A DNA stretch of 64,000 bases from Solanum dulcamara (taxonomy: Eukaryota > Streptophyta > Magnoliopsida > Solanales > Solanaceae): positions 35,895,097 to 35,959,096 of the forward strand of contig NC_077242.1 of assembly GCF_947179165.1 (NCBI RefSeq). Reading direction: 5' to 3'. Both the position numbers and the translations under genes were made by a program. Below are positions 43,821-55,187 of the stretch, piece by piece. Below the pieces are notes generated by a model that saw only the letters and a program-made list of their open reading frames with translations, did no database searches and was not told the DNA's origin. Numbering within the stretch: the stretch's first letter is position 1; the number at the start of each line of letters is the position of its first letter.

Positions 43821-45382
43821 CCTCAAGATATTCAAAGGTATTTTCTTCAAGGTCAAGCTTTCAATCTCTCTAGGGCTCATCAAGATAGAGGTATGCGAGA
43901 CTTCAGCCATGGGCTCCTTTCACCCATGGAATCCCAAATATTTCTTCTCAATTCTCTTATCATTTCTTAAGTTAAAAGCCTTAATTTTATGATTTGCATC
44001 GGGTCTTCTCAATTATGATATATTTTAATGTTATTAGCCTTATTAGGCATAATTCACTTTATATTTCATGATTTTAAGTTGAATTTCAATGACCTATGTT
44101 ATGTGTTGGTTTCAAGTATGATTTATGAGATACGATCATGATTTTCAAGTTATTTAACTGAAAACCTTTATGAATGAGATTAAAGATGCTTTATGCAAAT
44201 AATTTTATGAGTAATGCTTTAATGATGTCTCAAGCAAGTTTATGAAAAAGGGTGACTTGAGATCCTTGAAGGAGACTCAAGACTCTAATGAAAGAGTGAC
44301 TTAAGATCCTTGATGAAAAAGGTAAATTAAGACTCTAATGATAATTTTATAAAAAGGATTCGTAATAATAGAAGGCCTACACCCACATTATATAAATCAC
44401 ATCATAATGAACTATTCCTATGAACAAGCTTTTATAAATTATGATTATGAAAAGCTTAGGACTATGATAAGTATGATTTATATTTATCTTATGATAGGTA
44501 TTCCGTTGGTTGATTTCCTTAGCACCTAGTGGACTTTGAGGTGGAGGCTCGACCTAAGCCCTAGTATCACTCTCTAGTCTCTTAAATTATGCTGCAACGT
44601 CAATTTGCCAATATGGTTTAGCTAGTGGAGCCACATATAGCACTTGGTGATGAAAATAATTAGATGGAGCCTCCCTTGGAAAGTAGCCCCCTCCCCTTCT
44701 TGATGTGGGGATCATTGTATTCCATATAATAGCTCACATGGTCTTAATGTCGGTAACGGTTATCTCTCATATATGTAAGTTCTTATGATGATTTTGATGG
44801 TTTGATGCATTGACCAGTGAGATAAATGTTTTATGGTTTTTATGACTTTACTCATGTTTATATAATATTGGTCTTGCATCCATGATACATATTGATTATG
44901 TTTGATGTTTATTATTCATGCATATTCTCACATACTTAGTGCATTTTATGTACTAACGCATACTTTTTGCCTATATTGTATCATAATGCAGGGTCTGACG
45001 ATCATGTTCATCCTTCTCCCACTCGTGGCTAAAGTCCATTACCGTCGGTTAGTTGGTGAGTCCTTATGTTCTGAGAATGAGACATTTACTTACTTATCAG
45101 TCTATGACTTCCTTTATCTTTCTTATTGGGTGAGCTGGGAGATTGTCTCATGCCCCCATCTAGTATTAGAGGCATATTAGAGGTTCATTGGAGTCTATAT
45201 GTCTCTTATTTCTGCATTTTGAGACTTATGATCTATTTGAGATTTTTCTTCCGTATCTTGATTTAGTTTTATCGCTTATTACCTTATGTATGCTCCATGA
45301 ATGTTATGCTAAGAGGCTTGGTTGGGGACCTTTAGGATTCTAATTATCATGTTATGACTAGATACTAGGCCGAGTTGTGACA
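43821..45382 (+). repeat. Tandem unit 1, second part (LTR-like, after the LINE)
   Basis: Continues 27241 exactly as unit 2 continues after 46384. Long AT-rich sequence with GTGACTTGAGATCCTTGAAGG-type local repeats (44249-44345). It ends TTGTGACA at 45382, a plausible LTR end, but gag sequence follows with no primer site, so a leader deletion predates the duplication. Confidence 0.75.
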
Positions 45383-45896
45383 TGACCCCTCTACTATTTA
45401 CAGGATCCAGTTCCACTGAGGATCCCCAGGACCTTTTAGACCATATGTATAGAGTATTAAAGGTGATGCACGCCTCTATCACTGAGGTTGAGGAGTTGGC
45501 TTCTTTTAGTCTACATGATATAGCCATCTTATGGTATGAGACATGGGAGAGATGCAAAGGACTTGATGCTCCTCAAACAGAGTGAGAGGAACTCTTTGAG
45601 GACTTTCTAGCCCATTATCTACCGTGAGAGGTTCGGGAGGCCCATCTTAACTAGTTTATCAGTTTGAGGCTGGAGAATATGAGTGTGAGAAATTATACCC
45701 ATAGACTTAGTTCTTTGGTGAGGTATGCACTAGATATCGTATGTACCATGAGGGTCAGAGTTATCATTTTGTGGATAGTTTGGGGATCATTTGATCAGAG
45801 ACTATAGGGTAGCATCCCTATCGGATGATGTAGATGTTTCCTGCATACAGGTTTTCTCTTAGACTATAGAGTACCTTTTTCGCCCAATTCATGATA
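45383..45896 (+). pseudogene. Gag 5' fragment in tandem unit 1
   Basis: TGSSSTEDPQDLLDHMYRVL, EVEELASFSLHDIAILWYE and TWERCKGLDAPQTE, then a stop at 45583-45585 and VREAHLN, MSVRNYTHRLSSLVRYA. This is the chromovirus Gag core (W-E-x-W and MSVREY motifs). The sequence breaks at 45896 in the middle of Gag and jumps back to LTR-like sequence. Confidence 0.82.
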
Positions 45897-47943
45897 CCCT
45901 CCTCTAAAGGCCTCAGATATTATTTCCAAGGCAGGGAAAACGCCTAACAACTATAGGTCGTATTTCCCACCATGGACTGTGGTAGGTTCCATGGCGGTCA
46001 CCCCTATAGACCCTCCTCTCTGGTTCCTCACCATGACCCTCACCACGAGCCTTGGTGACCTTCATGGACCATCATGGTCTCCATGAAGAAAGTCCTTAAT
46101 ACTTCCCCTTTTCTTAAGGATCAAGGCATTCATCACGATTACCACCATAGACTGTGGTGAGTTTCAAGGGCCATGGTGGGTCCTCCGTGCAGCCCCAATA
46201 TTCAGATTTAATGAGGTTTATTCTAGTCTTTTCCCTATTTTTCTTTATGAATAAGGACGGTTTGTAAGGCTAGATTCATACCTATTAACTACCCTAAATA
46301 CTTTTAACCCTCTCATGCTTAAATATAATTCCCAAAATCCAAAACTCTTTATCCTAAGTTTTCTCTCTAAGGTCTTCTTCTTAAGCAATTTAGAGGGATT
46401 TTCTTCAAGGTCAAGCTTTCATTCTCTATAGGACTCATTAAGATAGAGGTATGTGGGACTTCATCCATGGGCTTCTTTCACCCATGGATTCCCAAAGATT
46501 TCTTCTCAATTCTCTTATCATTTCTTAAGTTAAAAGCCTTAATTTCATGATTTGCATCGGATCTTCTCAATTATGATATATTTCAATGTTGTTAGCCTTA
46601 TTAGGCATAATTCACTTCATATTGCATGATTTTAAGTTGAATTTCAATGACCTATGCTATGTGTTGTTTTCAAGTGTGATTTATAAGATACGATCATGAT
46701 TTTCAAGTTATTTCAATGAAAAGCTTTATGAATGAGATTACAGATGCTTTATGCAAATAAGTTTATGAGTAATACTTTAATAATGTCTCAAGAAAGTTTA
46801 TGAAAAAGGGTGACTTGAGATCCTTGAAGGTGACTCAAGACTCTAAAAAAAGAGTGACTTAAGATCCTTGATGAACAAGGTGACTTAAGACTCTAATGAT
46901 AATTTTATAAAAAGGATTCGTAATGATGGAAGGCCTACACCCACATTAAATGAATCACATCATAATGATCTATTCCTATGAACAAGATTTTATCAATTAT
47001 GATTATGAAAATCTTAGGACTATGATAAGTATGATTTATGTGTATGTTATGATAGGTATTTCGTGGGATTATTTACTTAGAACCGAGTGGACTTCGAGGT
47101 GGGGGTTCGACCTGAGCCATAGTAGAATTCTCTAGTCTCTTAAACTATGTTGCAACATCAGTTTGCCAATATAGTTTAGCTAGTGGATCCACATATAACA
47201 CATGATTATGAAAATAATTAGATGGAAACTCACTTGGCAAGTAGCCCCCCCTCCTTGTCGATGTGTGGATCATAGTATTCCATGTAATAGCTCGCATGGT
47301 CTTAATGTTGGTTACAGTTATCTTTCACATATATAAGTTCTTATGATGATTATGATGGTTTGATGCATTGACTAGTGGGATAAATGTTTTATGGTTTTCA
47401 TTACTTTACTCATGTTTATATGATATTGGGCTTACATCCGTGATACAAATTGATTATGTTTGATGTTTATTATTCATGAATATTCTCATGTACTTAGTGT
47501 ATTTCATATACTAATGCATACATTTTGACTATATTATATCATAATATAGGGTCTGGCGATCATTTTCATCCTCCTCCCGCTCGTGTCTAGAGTTCATTAT
47601 CGTCGGTTACTTAGTGAGTCCTCATGTTCTGAGTATGAGACATTTACTTACTTATCAGTCTATGACTTCCTTTACCTTTCTTATTGGGTAAGCTGGGAGA
47701 TTATCTCACACCTTCATCTAGTATTAGAGGCATGTTAGAGGTTTATTGGATTTTATATGTCTCTTATTTCCGTATTTTGAGATTTATGATTTATTTGAGA
47801 TTTTTCTTCTGTATCTTGATATAGCTTTATCACTTATTACCTTATGTATGCTTCATGAATTTTATGCAAGAGGCTTGGTTGGGGACATTTGGGACTGACT
47901 CTAATCATCGTGTTACGATTAGGCCCTATGTCAGCTTGTGACA
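45897..47943 (+). repeat. Tandem unit 2, LTR-like part (empty LINE site)
   Basis: Repeats 26757-27241 plus 43821-45382 in order. The LINE target site is unfilled at about 46372. Palindromes are decayed. The join with unit 1 falls within CATGATACC|CTCC. Confidence 0.82.
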
Positions 47944-48935
47944 TGACCCCTCTATTATTTATAGGATCCAGTTCCACTAAGGATTCCCGAGACCTTTTAG
48001 AGCATATGTATAGAGTATTAAAGGTGATGCACACCTCCGTCATTGAGGTTGAGGAGTTAGCTTCTTTTTGGCTACATAATGTAGCCGTCTTATGGTATGG
48101 GACATGGGAGAGATGTAGAGTACTTAATGCTCTGCTAGTAGAGTGAGAGGAATTCTTTGAGGCCTTTCTAGCCTATTATCTACTGCGAGAGGTTTGGGAG
48201 GCTCATCTTAACTAGTTTATCAGTTTTAGGCAGGGGGATATGAGTGTGGGGGATTATAGCCATATACTTAATTCTTTGGCGAGGTATGCACTAGATATCG
48301 TATGTACCATTAGGGCCAGATTTCATCATTGTGTGGATGGTTTGGGGATCATCTGATTAGAGACTGTGGGGTAGCATACCTATCGGACTATGTAGATATT
48401 TCTCATATACAGGCTTTCTCTCATACTACAGAGGACCTTTCTCTCTCAATTCATGATACCCACAAGGATAGGGAGTAGAGTAAGAGGGCTCATAATATGG
48501 GGTCTTATAGGGAGACATGAGGTGATTTTACACCTACCACTACCTCTATATCTACCTCGAACAGCAGGTAGTGTCCAACCATAAATTCAAGGTCAGCAAT
48601 TTGATCATTATATTTAGTTAGGATCGAGGTAGAGCTCCAACCAGTATGAGGGTCGTCGATAGAAGCATTTCAAATAGCTGAGATAGACTGCTCCTCCACG
48701 TACATAGTTCAGTAAGATGCACATGGGCCAGTATAAAAAGGGTTCAGGTACATGTTATCATTTTGGGATGACAAGACATTTTAGTAGCCACTGCTCGGGG
48801 TTAGGTTGAGGTGAACCAGCTCAGCCTTTAGGATCCACAATAGCCTCTTCACTCTCAGTCTGTGCTCCCTGACTACATCCATACTCTACTCAGGGCTATG
48901 GTAGGGGGAGAGGTGGGGGAGACACCTCAGGTTCT
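47944..48935 (+). pseudogene. Gag of the composite element
   Basis: Second copy of the Gag core: IGSSSTKDSRDLLEHMYRVL and EVEELASFWLHNVAVLWYGT, stop at 48144-48146. It continues past 48462, where unit 1 was cut, into a region with zinc-knuckle-position sequence (about 48720-48850), but no intact CCHC box is seen. Stops are frequent. Confidence 0.78.
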
Positions 48936-49089
48936 AGTGGTGGCCAAAATTGCTTTTATGTATTCACATGCCAACAGGATTTAGAGGTATCCCCAGATAT
49001 TGTCACATATATATTGACGATATATCTTATGTTTTTTATTCATTGATAAATTCCATATATACATTTTCATATATTACTCCATTTATTTT

Positions 49090-52000
49090 TGTGAAGCTTG
49101 AAATGAGATCTGAGTTTTTGCCACAATCAGTTGAGGTGTCTACGTCGATTGGCGACTCTATTGTAGCTAGTCATGTCTATCGAGGTTATACGGTGTTATT
49201 AAGGACAGTCTAACCTCCGATGATTTAGTTGAATTGATTATGCTAGACTTCGATATCATTATGGTTATGGATTGGTTGGTAGCTTGTTATGATAATATTG
49301 ATTGTCATGCAAAGCTGGTTCGATTTTATTTTCTAGGTGAGCTTGTCCTTGAATAAAAGGTAATACAGCCACTCCTAAGGGTAAGTTTATTTTATACCTC
49401 AGGGCTTGAAATTTTATATCTAAAGGTAGTATATACCATTTGGTTCATGTTAGGGATATATATAGGGATCCAACAACTCTTCAGTTGGTTGCTATTGTGA
49501 ATGAATTCTCAATGGTATGCCTGACGATCTTCCCAAAATTCCCCCCAAAAGGGAAATCAATTTTGCTAGAGATTTGCTTCTTGATATGCAGCCTATATTC
49601 ATTCCTCCTTACAAAATGGATCCTATTGAGCTAAGGGAATTGAAGGAACAACTAAAGGACTTTCTCTGGTGCTCTGTGTTCGAAAGAAAGATGGCTTCTT
49701 GCAGATGTGTATTGACTACATGCAACTAAACACAATCACTATTAAAAATAAATATCCTCTCCATGGATTGATGACTTGTTCGAATAGTTACATGATGCTA
49801 AATGTTTTTCAAAGATTGACTTACGATCTGGTTATCAGTTGTGGGTCAGCGATATGGATATCCCAAAAATAACATTTAGGACGAGGTAGAACCATTTTGA
49901 ATTCCTTGTTATGTCTTTCAAGCTTAAAAATTCCCTAGTAGCCTTTATGGAAATTATGAATCGGGTAGTCAAACCATTATATGATAAATTTATTATTGTG
50001 TGTATAGATGACATATTAATATATTCAAGGTCAAAAGACGAGCATGCGGACCACCGAACCACTTGTGAGCTGTATTGCAGACTCTTTAGGACTAATGTGA
50101 ATTTTGACAAACTTTTGTAGCTTTTCTTGGTCATGTTATTATCAGCGATGATATCAAGGTTGATGGACAAAATATTGAAGTTGTTATAACTTGGCTGAGG
50201 CCCTTGATTCCGATGGAGGTTCGTAGTTTTTTAGGCTTGGCAGGGTATTATCAAAAGTTTGTGGAGGGATTTTCCTCTATCTCTGCACCACTAACAAAAC
50301 TAACACATTAGATAGTAAAGTTTCAATAGACTGTGCCATGTGAACAGAGTTTTCTACAACTAAAAAAAAGGCTTACCATGACACCTATTTTGACCCTTCC
50401 AGATGGCATCGAGGGTCATGCTGTATATTATTATGCCTCGAGAATCTATCTAGGTTGTGTTCATATGCAATATGGTAAGGTTATTGCATACGCCTCCATA
50501 TAATTACAAAGCATGATCTTGAGTTAGTCGCAATTGTCTTTGCTCTAAATATTTGGCGGCATTATCTATATGGAGTGCATATTGATCTTTTCACCGACCA
50601 CCAGTAGAGGGAGGTGAACCTACGATAAATAAGGTGGCTAGAACTATTAAAGGACTATGATGTTGACATTTTATATCATCCCGGCAAAGCTCATGTTGTT
50701 GTTGATGCACTTAGCCAGAAGTCCATGGGCAGTCTAAGCCATGTTGAAGATAATGTCAAAATGACCAAAGATCTATGCCAACTAGGTAATTTAAAGGTGG
50801 ATTATTAGATGTAGAGGGTTGAAGTGTTATAGTTCAGAATACAATAAAATCCTCCTTTCTTACTGAAGTGAAAGAGTGACAGCACGAGGATCTTGAGCTT
50901 ATGAAACTAAGGGAAAGTATTCCATAGCAGTGACAACTTTTATTTGAGCTAACTGGAGATAGAGTTTTTAGATACCAAGGTCGCTTATGTGTACTGACAA
51001 TTAGAGAGATCCGTGCCAAGATTATTTTGGAGGCCCATTATTTTAGATATGCAGCTCACCTTAGGGAGATGAAGATATACCGGGACCTTCGATAAATCTA
51101 TTAGTAAAATGGCATGGAAAATGATATTGGGAGATAGTAGCCCAATTTCCCAACTGCCAGTAAGTTAAAGCAAACATCAGAGGCCTTGGAGCCTAACTCA
51201 GTATATTGAGATTCCATTATGGTAATGAGACATGATAAATATGGACTTCATCACTTTTTTGGCTCGCACACCACAGAGGTATGATTCTATTAAGTAATTA
51301 TTGATAGGTTGACGAAATATGCTTATTTCTTGCCAGTCAGGATGACATATTCAGCCGAAGATTATGTTAATCTCTACATTTGAGAGACTAAGTGTCATCA
51401 TAGAGTTCTAGTATCTATTATATTTGATCGAGGGGATTAATTTACAATATATTTTTAGAGATATTTTTAGAAGGTTCTAGTCACTCAGGTAAATCTTAGC
51501 ACATCTTTTCATCCGCAACCTGATGGACAGGCAGAGTGTACTAATCATACTATTAAGGATATGTTACGTGCCTGCGTACTGGATTTTAAAGGAAGTTAGA
51601 ATGATCATCTACCTCTTATTGAGTTTGTTTATAATAACAACTTCCAAGCTAGTATTCAGATGGTCCTTTACAAAGTACTATATGAGCGGAAGTGTAGGTC
51701 ACCAATTGGTTGGTTCAAGGTCGAGAAAGCAGGGTTGCTAGGTCCTAATCTAGTCCAACAAATGATTTAAAAAGTAAATCTTATTAGAGGTTGGCTACAT
51801 ACAACACAAAATCGGTAGAGGTCTTATGCAGATGTTCAACGAAGAGACTTAGAGTTTAATGTAGAAGATTGGGTTTTCTTGAAACTATGGCCTATGAAGC
51901 GTGTCATGCAATTTGGAAAGAAAAGGAAGTTTAGTCCCATGTATGTTGGACCGTATAAGATTATTTGAAGCATTGTTAAGGTGGCATACAAGCTTGATTT

Positions 52001-52290
52001 TCGTTTAGAATTGAAGACAGACCATTATGTGTTTCATGTATCTATGTTGCGGAAGTGTATTAGAGATCCTTCATGTATTACGCCCATTGAGGATATTTGC
52101 ATTGCTGAAGACTTGTCTTATACAGAGGTACCAGTAGATATTTTAGATCGGCAGGTAACAAGGCTTCCAACTAAAGAAGTGGCTTCTGTGGAAGTGTTAT
52201 GACGAAATAACAACATCATGGAAATGACTTAGGAAGTCGAAGAGGAAATGATGAAGAAGTACCCCCATCTATTTACTACTTAAGGTAAGT
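49090..52290 (+). pseudogene. Pol of the composite element (heavily decayed)
   Basis: Protease remnant: VEVSTSIGDSIVASHVYRGY (49127-49190) and a later [58 protein letters not shown], and [19 protein letters not shown] with the catalytic IDD (about 50003). RNase H begins after GLAGYYQKFVEGFSSIS (about 50233) and ends VVDALSQKSMGSLSHV. Integrase near 51060-51600: IIDRLTKYAYFLPVR, HPQPDGQAE, IKDMLRACVLDFKGS. The chromodomain end is DRQVTRLPTKEVASVEVL at 52142-52199, then a stop and YPHLFTT. More than ten stops and shifts. Confidence 0.85.
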
Positions 52291-52528
52291 CACATTTAAA
52301 TAATGTGTAAATATTTCTTTACCACAACTTAAATTGGATTTTAAATGACTTGAAAGTGTAATTTATATGTCTTATTGCGAGATATCTATAAGAAGACTAG
52401 TAGTTGGAATTTTCGGAATTTGATTTAAGATTTGTAGATGTAACAAATATATCCTTGCAAATAATGTATTAGCGGGAAAAGAATTTCACCAAGGAATTGC
52501 ATCAATTCATTCGTGGACGAATTTTCTT

Positions 52529-52545
52529 GGGAGGGGAGGGGAGAA
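52529..52545 (+). other. Polypurine tract of the composite element
   Basis: GGGAGGGGAGGGGAGAA, a perfect purine run ending where the 3' LTR begins (TCTGAAATCCC). Confidence 0.92.
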
Positions 52546-55161
52546 TCTGAAATCCCATATTGTTTTTTCTTGCATAATATACATAGCATGGCGTGGTTAT
52601 ATAAGTTGTATATGATATGGTATAGCACATCAGGAGAATGATACTGAAAATATTCGGTAATATCAAGAAACTAAACTAATGTTTTAGGTCAAAAGAATCC
52701 CTTAAATAATGATTCGGGGTTAAAGAAATGGTTTGGGTAGCACCCTATCCGTCCGAAAGGGATAAATTAACTTGAACCTTTGGGTTAAGACTAAGAGTAC
52801 CTATTATGCAAATTATAAATATCTATAAGGTATTATACAATCAAAATGGTCGTAAATTAGGTTTTGAAGTCAAGCTATTTGCTAAATAAAGGTCAAAAAA
52901 AGTTATACTCATAAGTTTCTCTTATAATTTCTTATATTTTAGGTCAAATGTCTCAGATCATTTCTCCCAATATATAAAGAGTTATGGGGCTCACAAACTA
53001 TTAAATCAAAGGTCCATGAGTATAGTTTGCAACTAAAAAATGGGTACGTTAAACCGACAACAAAGTAAAATGATATGACAATTTTACCGCAGACTGTTTG
53101 AGCTAAAATTGGGTCACGAACCGGGTTTGGTCAAAATTTTGGTTAAGTCAGAATTTGGATGTTTTAAGCCATCAAAATATTTCATTTCATCTCATAAATA
53201 GTGAGCAAGATGAGGAGAAGGTTCCATGGTGTTCTTGAGTGATTAAGGTGCATTTTTTACGATTTCTCTTATTAAAGTTTGCACTTGTGCCTAGAAACAC
53301 AATTTCTAAGCGTGGAAATAATTTCCCCTTCTATTAGCTGCATTTGGAGATATTTTTGGAAGATAGGAATTTATAGTTTGTGGTGTTTTTTCAAGCTTTA
53401 CACTTATTTTGCTAAGGTAATCATCTCAGTAATCTTTTATGATCATTTTTACGAAGTTCTACAGACATTTCTCCAAGTTATAATCCTATGGAATATCTTC
53501 CGATTTAAGCTCAATTATAAATTATTTATAGGTACGTATAATCTGCTTATATATAGTATTTGCGAAGCTTAGGGCGTAAGGAGCAACTTTTGTGAAGGAA
53601 CTATGAGCATTCAGACATTTGTTGGAAAGGTATGTTAAGGCTAAGCTTCGTCCTTCCTTTTAGCATGAATTCAGGGAAATTCCTAAAACGCCAAATAGAA
53701 TATTTTACTATTCTATTGCTAGAAAGACCTTCTGTGAAAGGCTTTGGGATTGCAGCTCTATTTTCGTGATGCTATTAGATTGATATTTCACTCGTTTAGT
53801 TAAATTGGGTATTCGACTTTTGTATGTCATTTTTCGGCTTTCTTGACCATATGTCCATATGTATGAATTCTTATTTATCTTTGGGTGGTGTGACTTTAAA
53901 ATATTATGAAAGACATTTAGTATTTGCGATTACCGTATTTTAAAAACTTTAAAGTAACACATCAATTTTTGAAAATCTCAAATATAATTTTTATGTTTAA
54001 ACTACTAAAATTCTATATTTTTAAAAATACGTTTTTTACTAATTATCAAGAAATCAGGTATAATATTAAGTGAAGCACCTTAATCTCCTTATGAACATCT
54101 TCAGGGTTAAGTTATCTTTCTAAAAAGCCGAGTTAACTTTTCAAGCTTATTTGAAAACATATGAGGTTCCACGAGACATTTGTATTTGATACGAAAGTGA
54201 TTATGAGATTATGAAAATAAGAGTGCAAATGAGCCAAGATTGGCAAAGTTGTTGTTATGGCCTAATATGTGCATACAAAGTTCATATCATACATGGCATG
54301 TTATGCATGGACTCCGAGATATAATTAGAGGTAAGATGCCTATTTTCCCAAAAAACTATATAAATTGTATAGATGGCCATAGGTTGACAATATGATGTCG
54401 GTTAGCTACTGTAAGATACCGCCATTACTAGCATTTGGTTGGGTATGTCATGCATTTACATCTATATATTTGTATTCATGACATGCGACTACACGAACTT
54501 ACCATGCATATTTGATTACTAGGATGTCAGATGTCGTCCACAGAGGTTATTTGAGTTTCAGTTTCAGGTGGTATCTTTATTACCCTCTTTACCTCAACTA
54601 TTTATGATTTTACTTTCTGCCTGACATATCGGTACATTTTTATTCATACTAAGGTCCCATTACCTGGGGATGCTGCATTTTTTATTCGTTCGTGCAAGTC
54701 CAGTTAGGGATTTTGATCGACCCTCACGTTAGGATTTAGGGATCAAATGTGAGTTTGTAAGCTCCTCCTCTTCTTGGAGCTTTCATAAGATATTTCATTC
54801 TGTTGTACAGTTTGGGTATAGCTGTCGACAGTATTTATGACACTCTTAGAGGCTATTAAGGTTTCTTTTTTACAGCTTTCAGTCTCCATCCCATAGAATA
54901 AGACATATAAACAAAGGTATGTATGTGTTCAATTGCGGCCTCATCGGCTAGCTAGTACTTTATAATTTTGGCTTATGTACCTTTTTTTATATGTCTTATT
55001 GTTATACAGGTCATGACTTTAATGGTCCAGTTTATTATTTTAGATGTTGTGTTGCCCAATTTTTTAGGCCTCTAATTTAGTTAGCTAGTATATTCAGTGG
55101 CTAACTCAATCAAATACGCTATCGAGTGCCAATTGCACCTCCCCTATTTTTGGGTGTGACA
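52546..55161 (+). repeat. 3' LTR of the composite element
   Basis: 2.6 kb, starts TCTGAAATCCC (the 5' copy has TGTGAAACCCC) and ends GGGTGTGACA. Followed by the target duplication AACAA. No ORF of interest. Confidence 0.88.
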
Positions 55162-55187
55162 AACAAGTTGATTTCTAACTTAATTTC
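55162..55187. repeat. Middle piece of the interrupted old repeat
   Basis: AACAAGTTGATTTCTAACTT continues the repeat broken at 24629 (TTGGAAAACAA). It is then broken again by the LTR starting at 55188. Confidence 0.6.

Larger units (their letters stand above)
24630..55161 (+). mobile_element. Composite Ty3/gypsy element hosting nested insertions
   Basis: The 5' end TGTGAAACCCC (24630) and the 3' end GGGTGTGACA (55161) are flanked by AACAA at 24625-24629 and 55162-55166, an exact 5-bp target duplication. The right LTR (52546-55161) is complete; the left is cut at 24956. Inside are an integrase-chromodomain fragment, a tandemly duplicated LTR-gag block, and a second decayed gag-pol ending in a chromodomain and polypurine tract. 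It is interrupted at 27241 by an L1 LINE that in turn holds an Athila-like element; without them it is about 14 kb. Rearranged and inactive. Confidence 0.82.
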
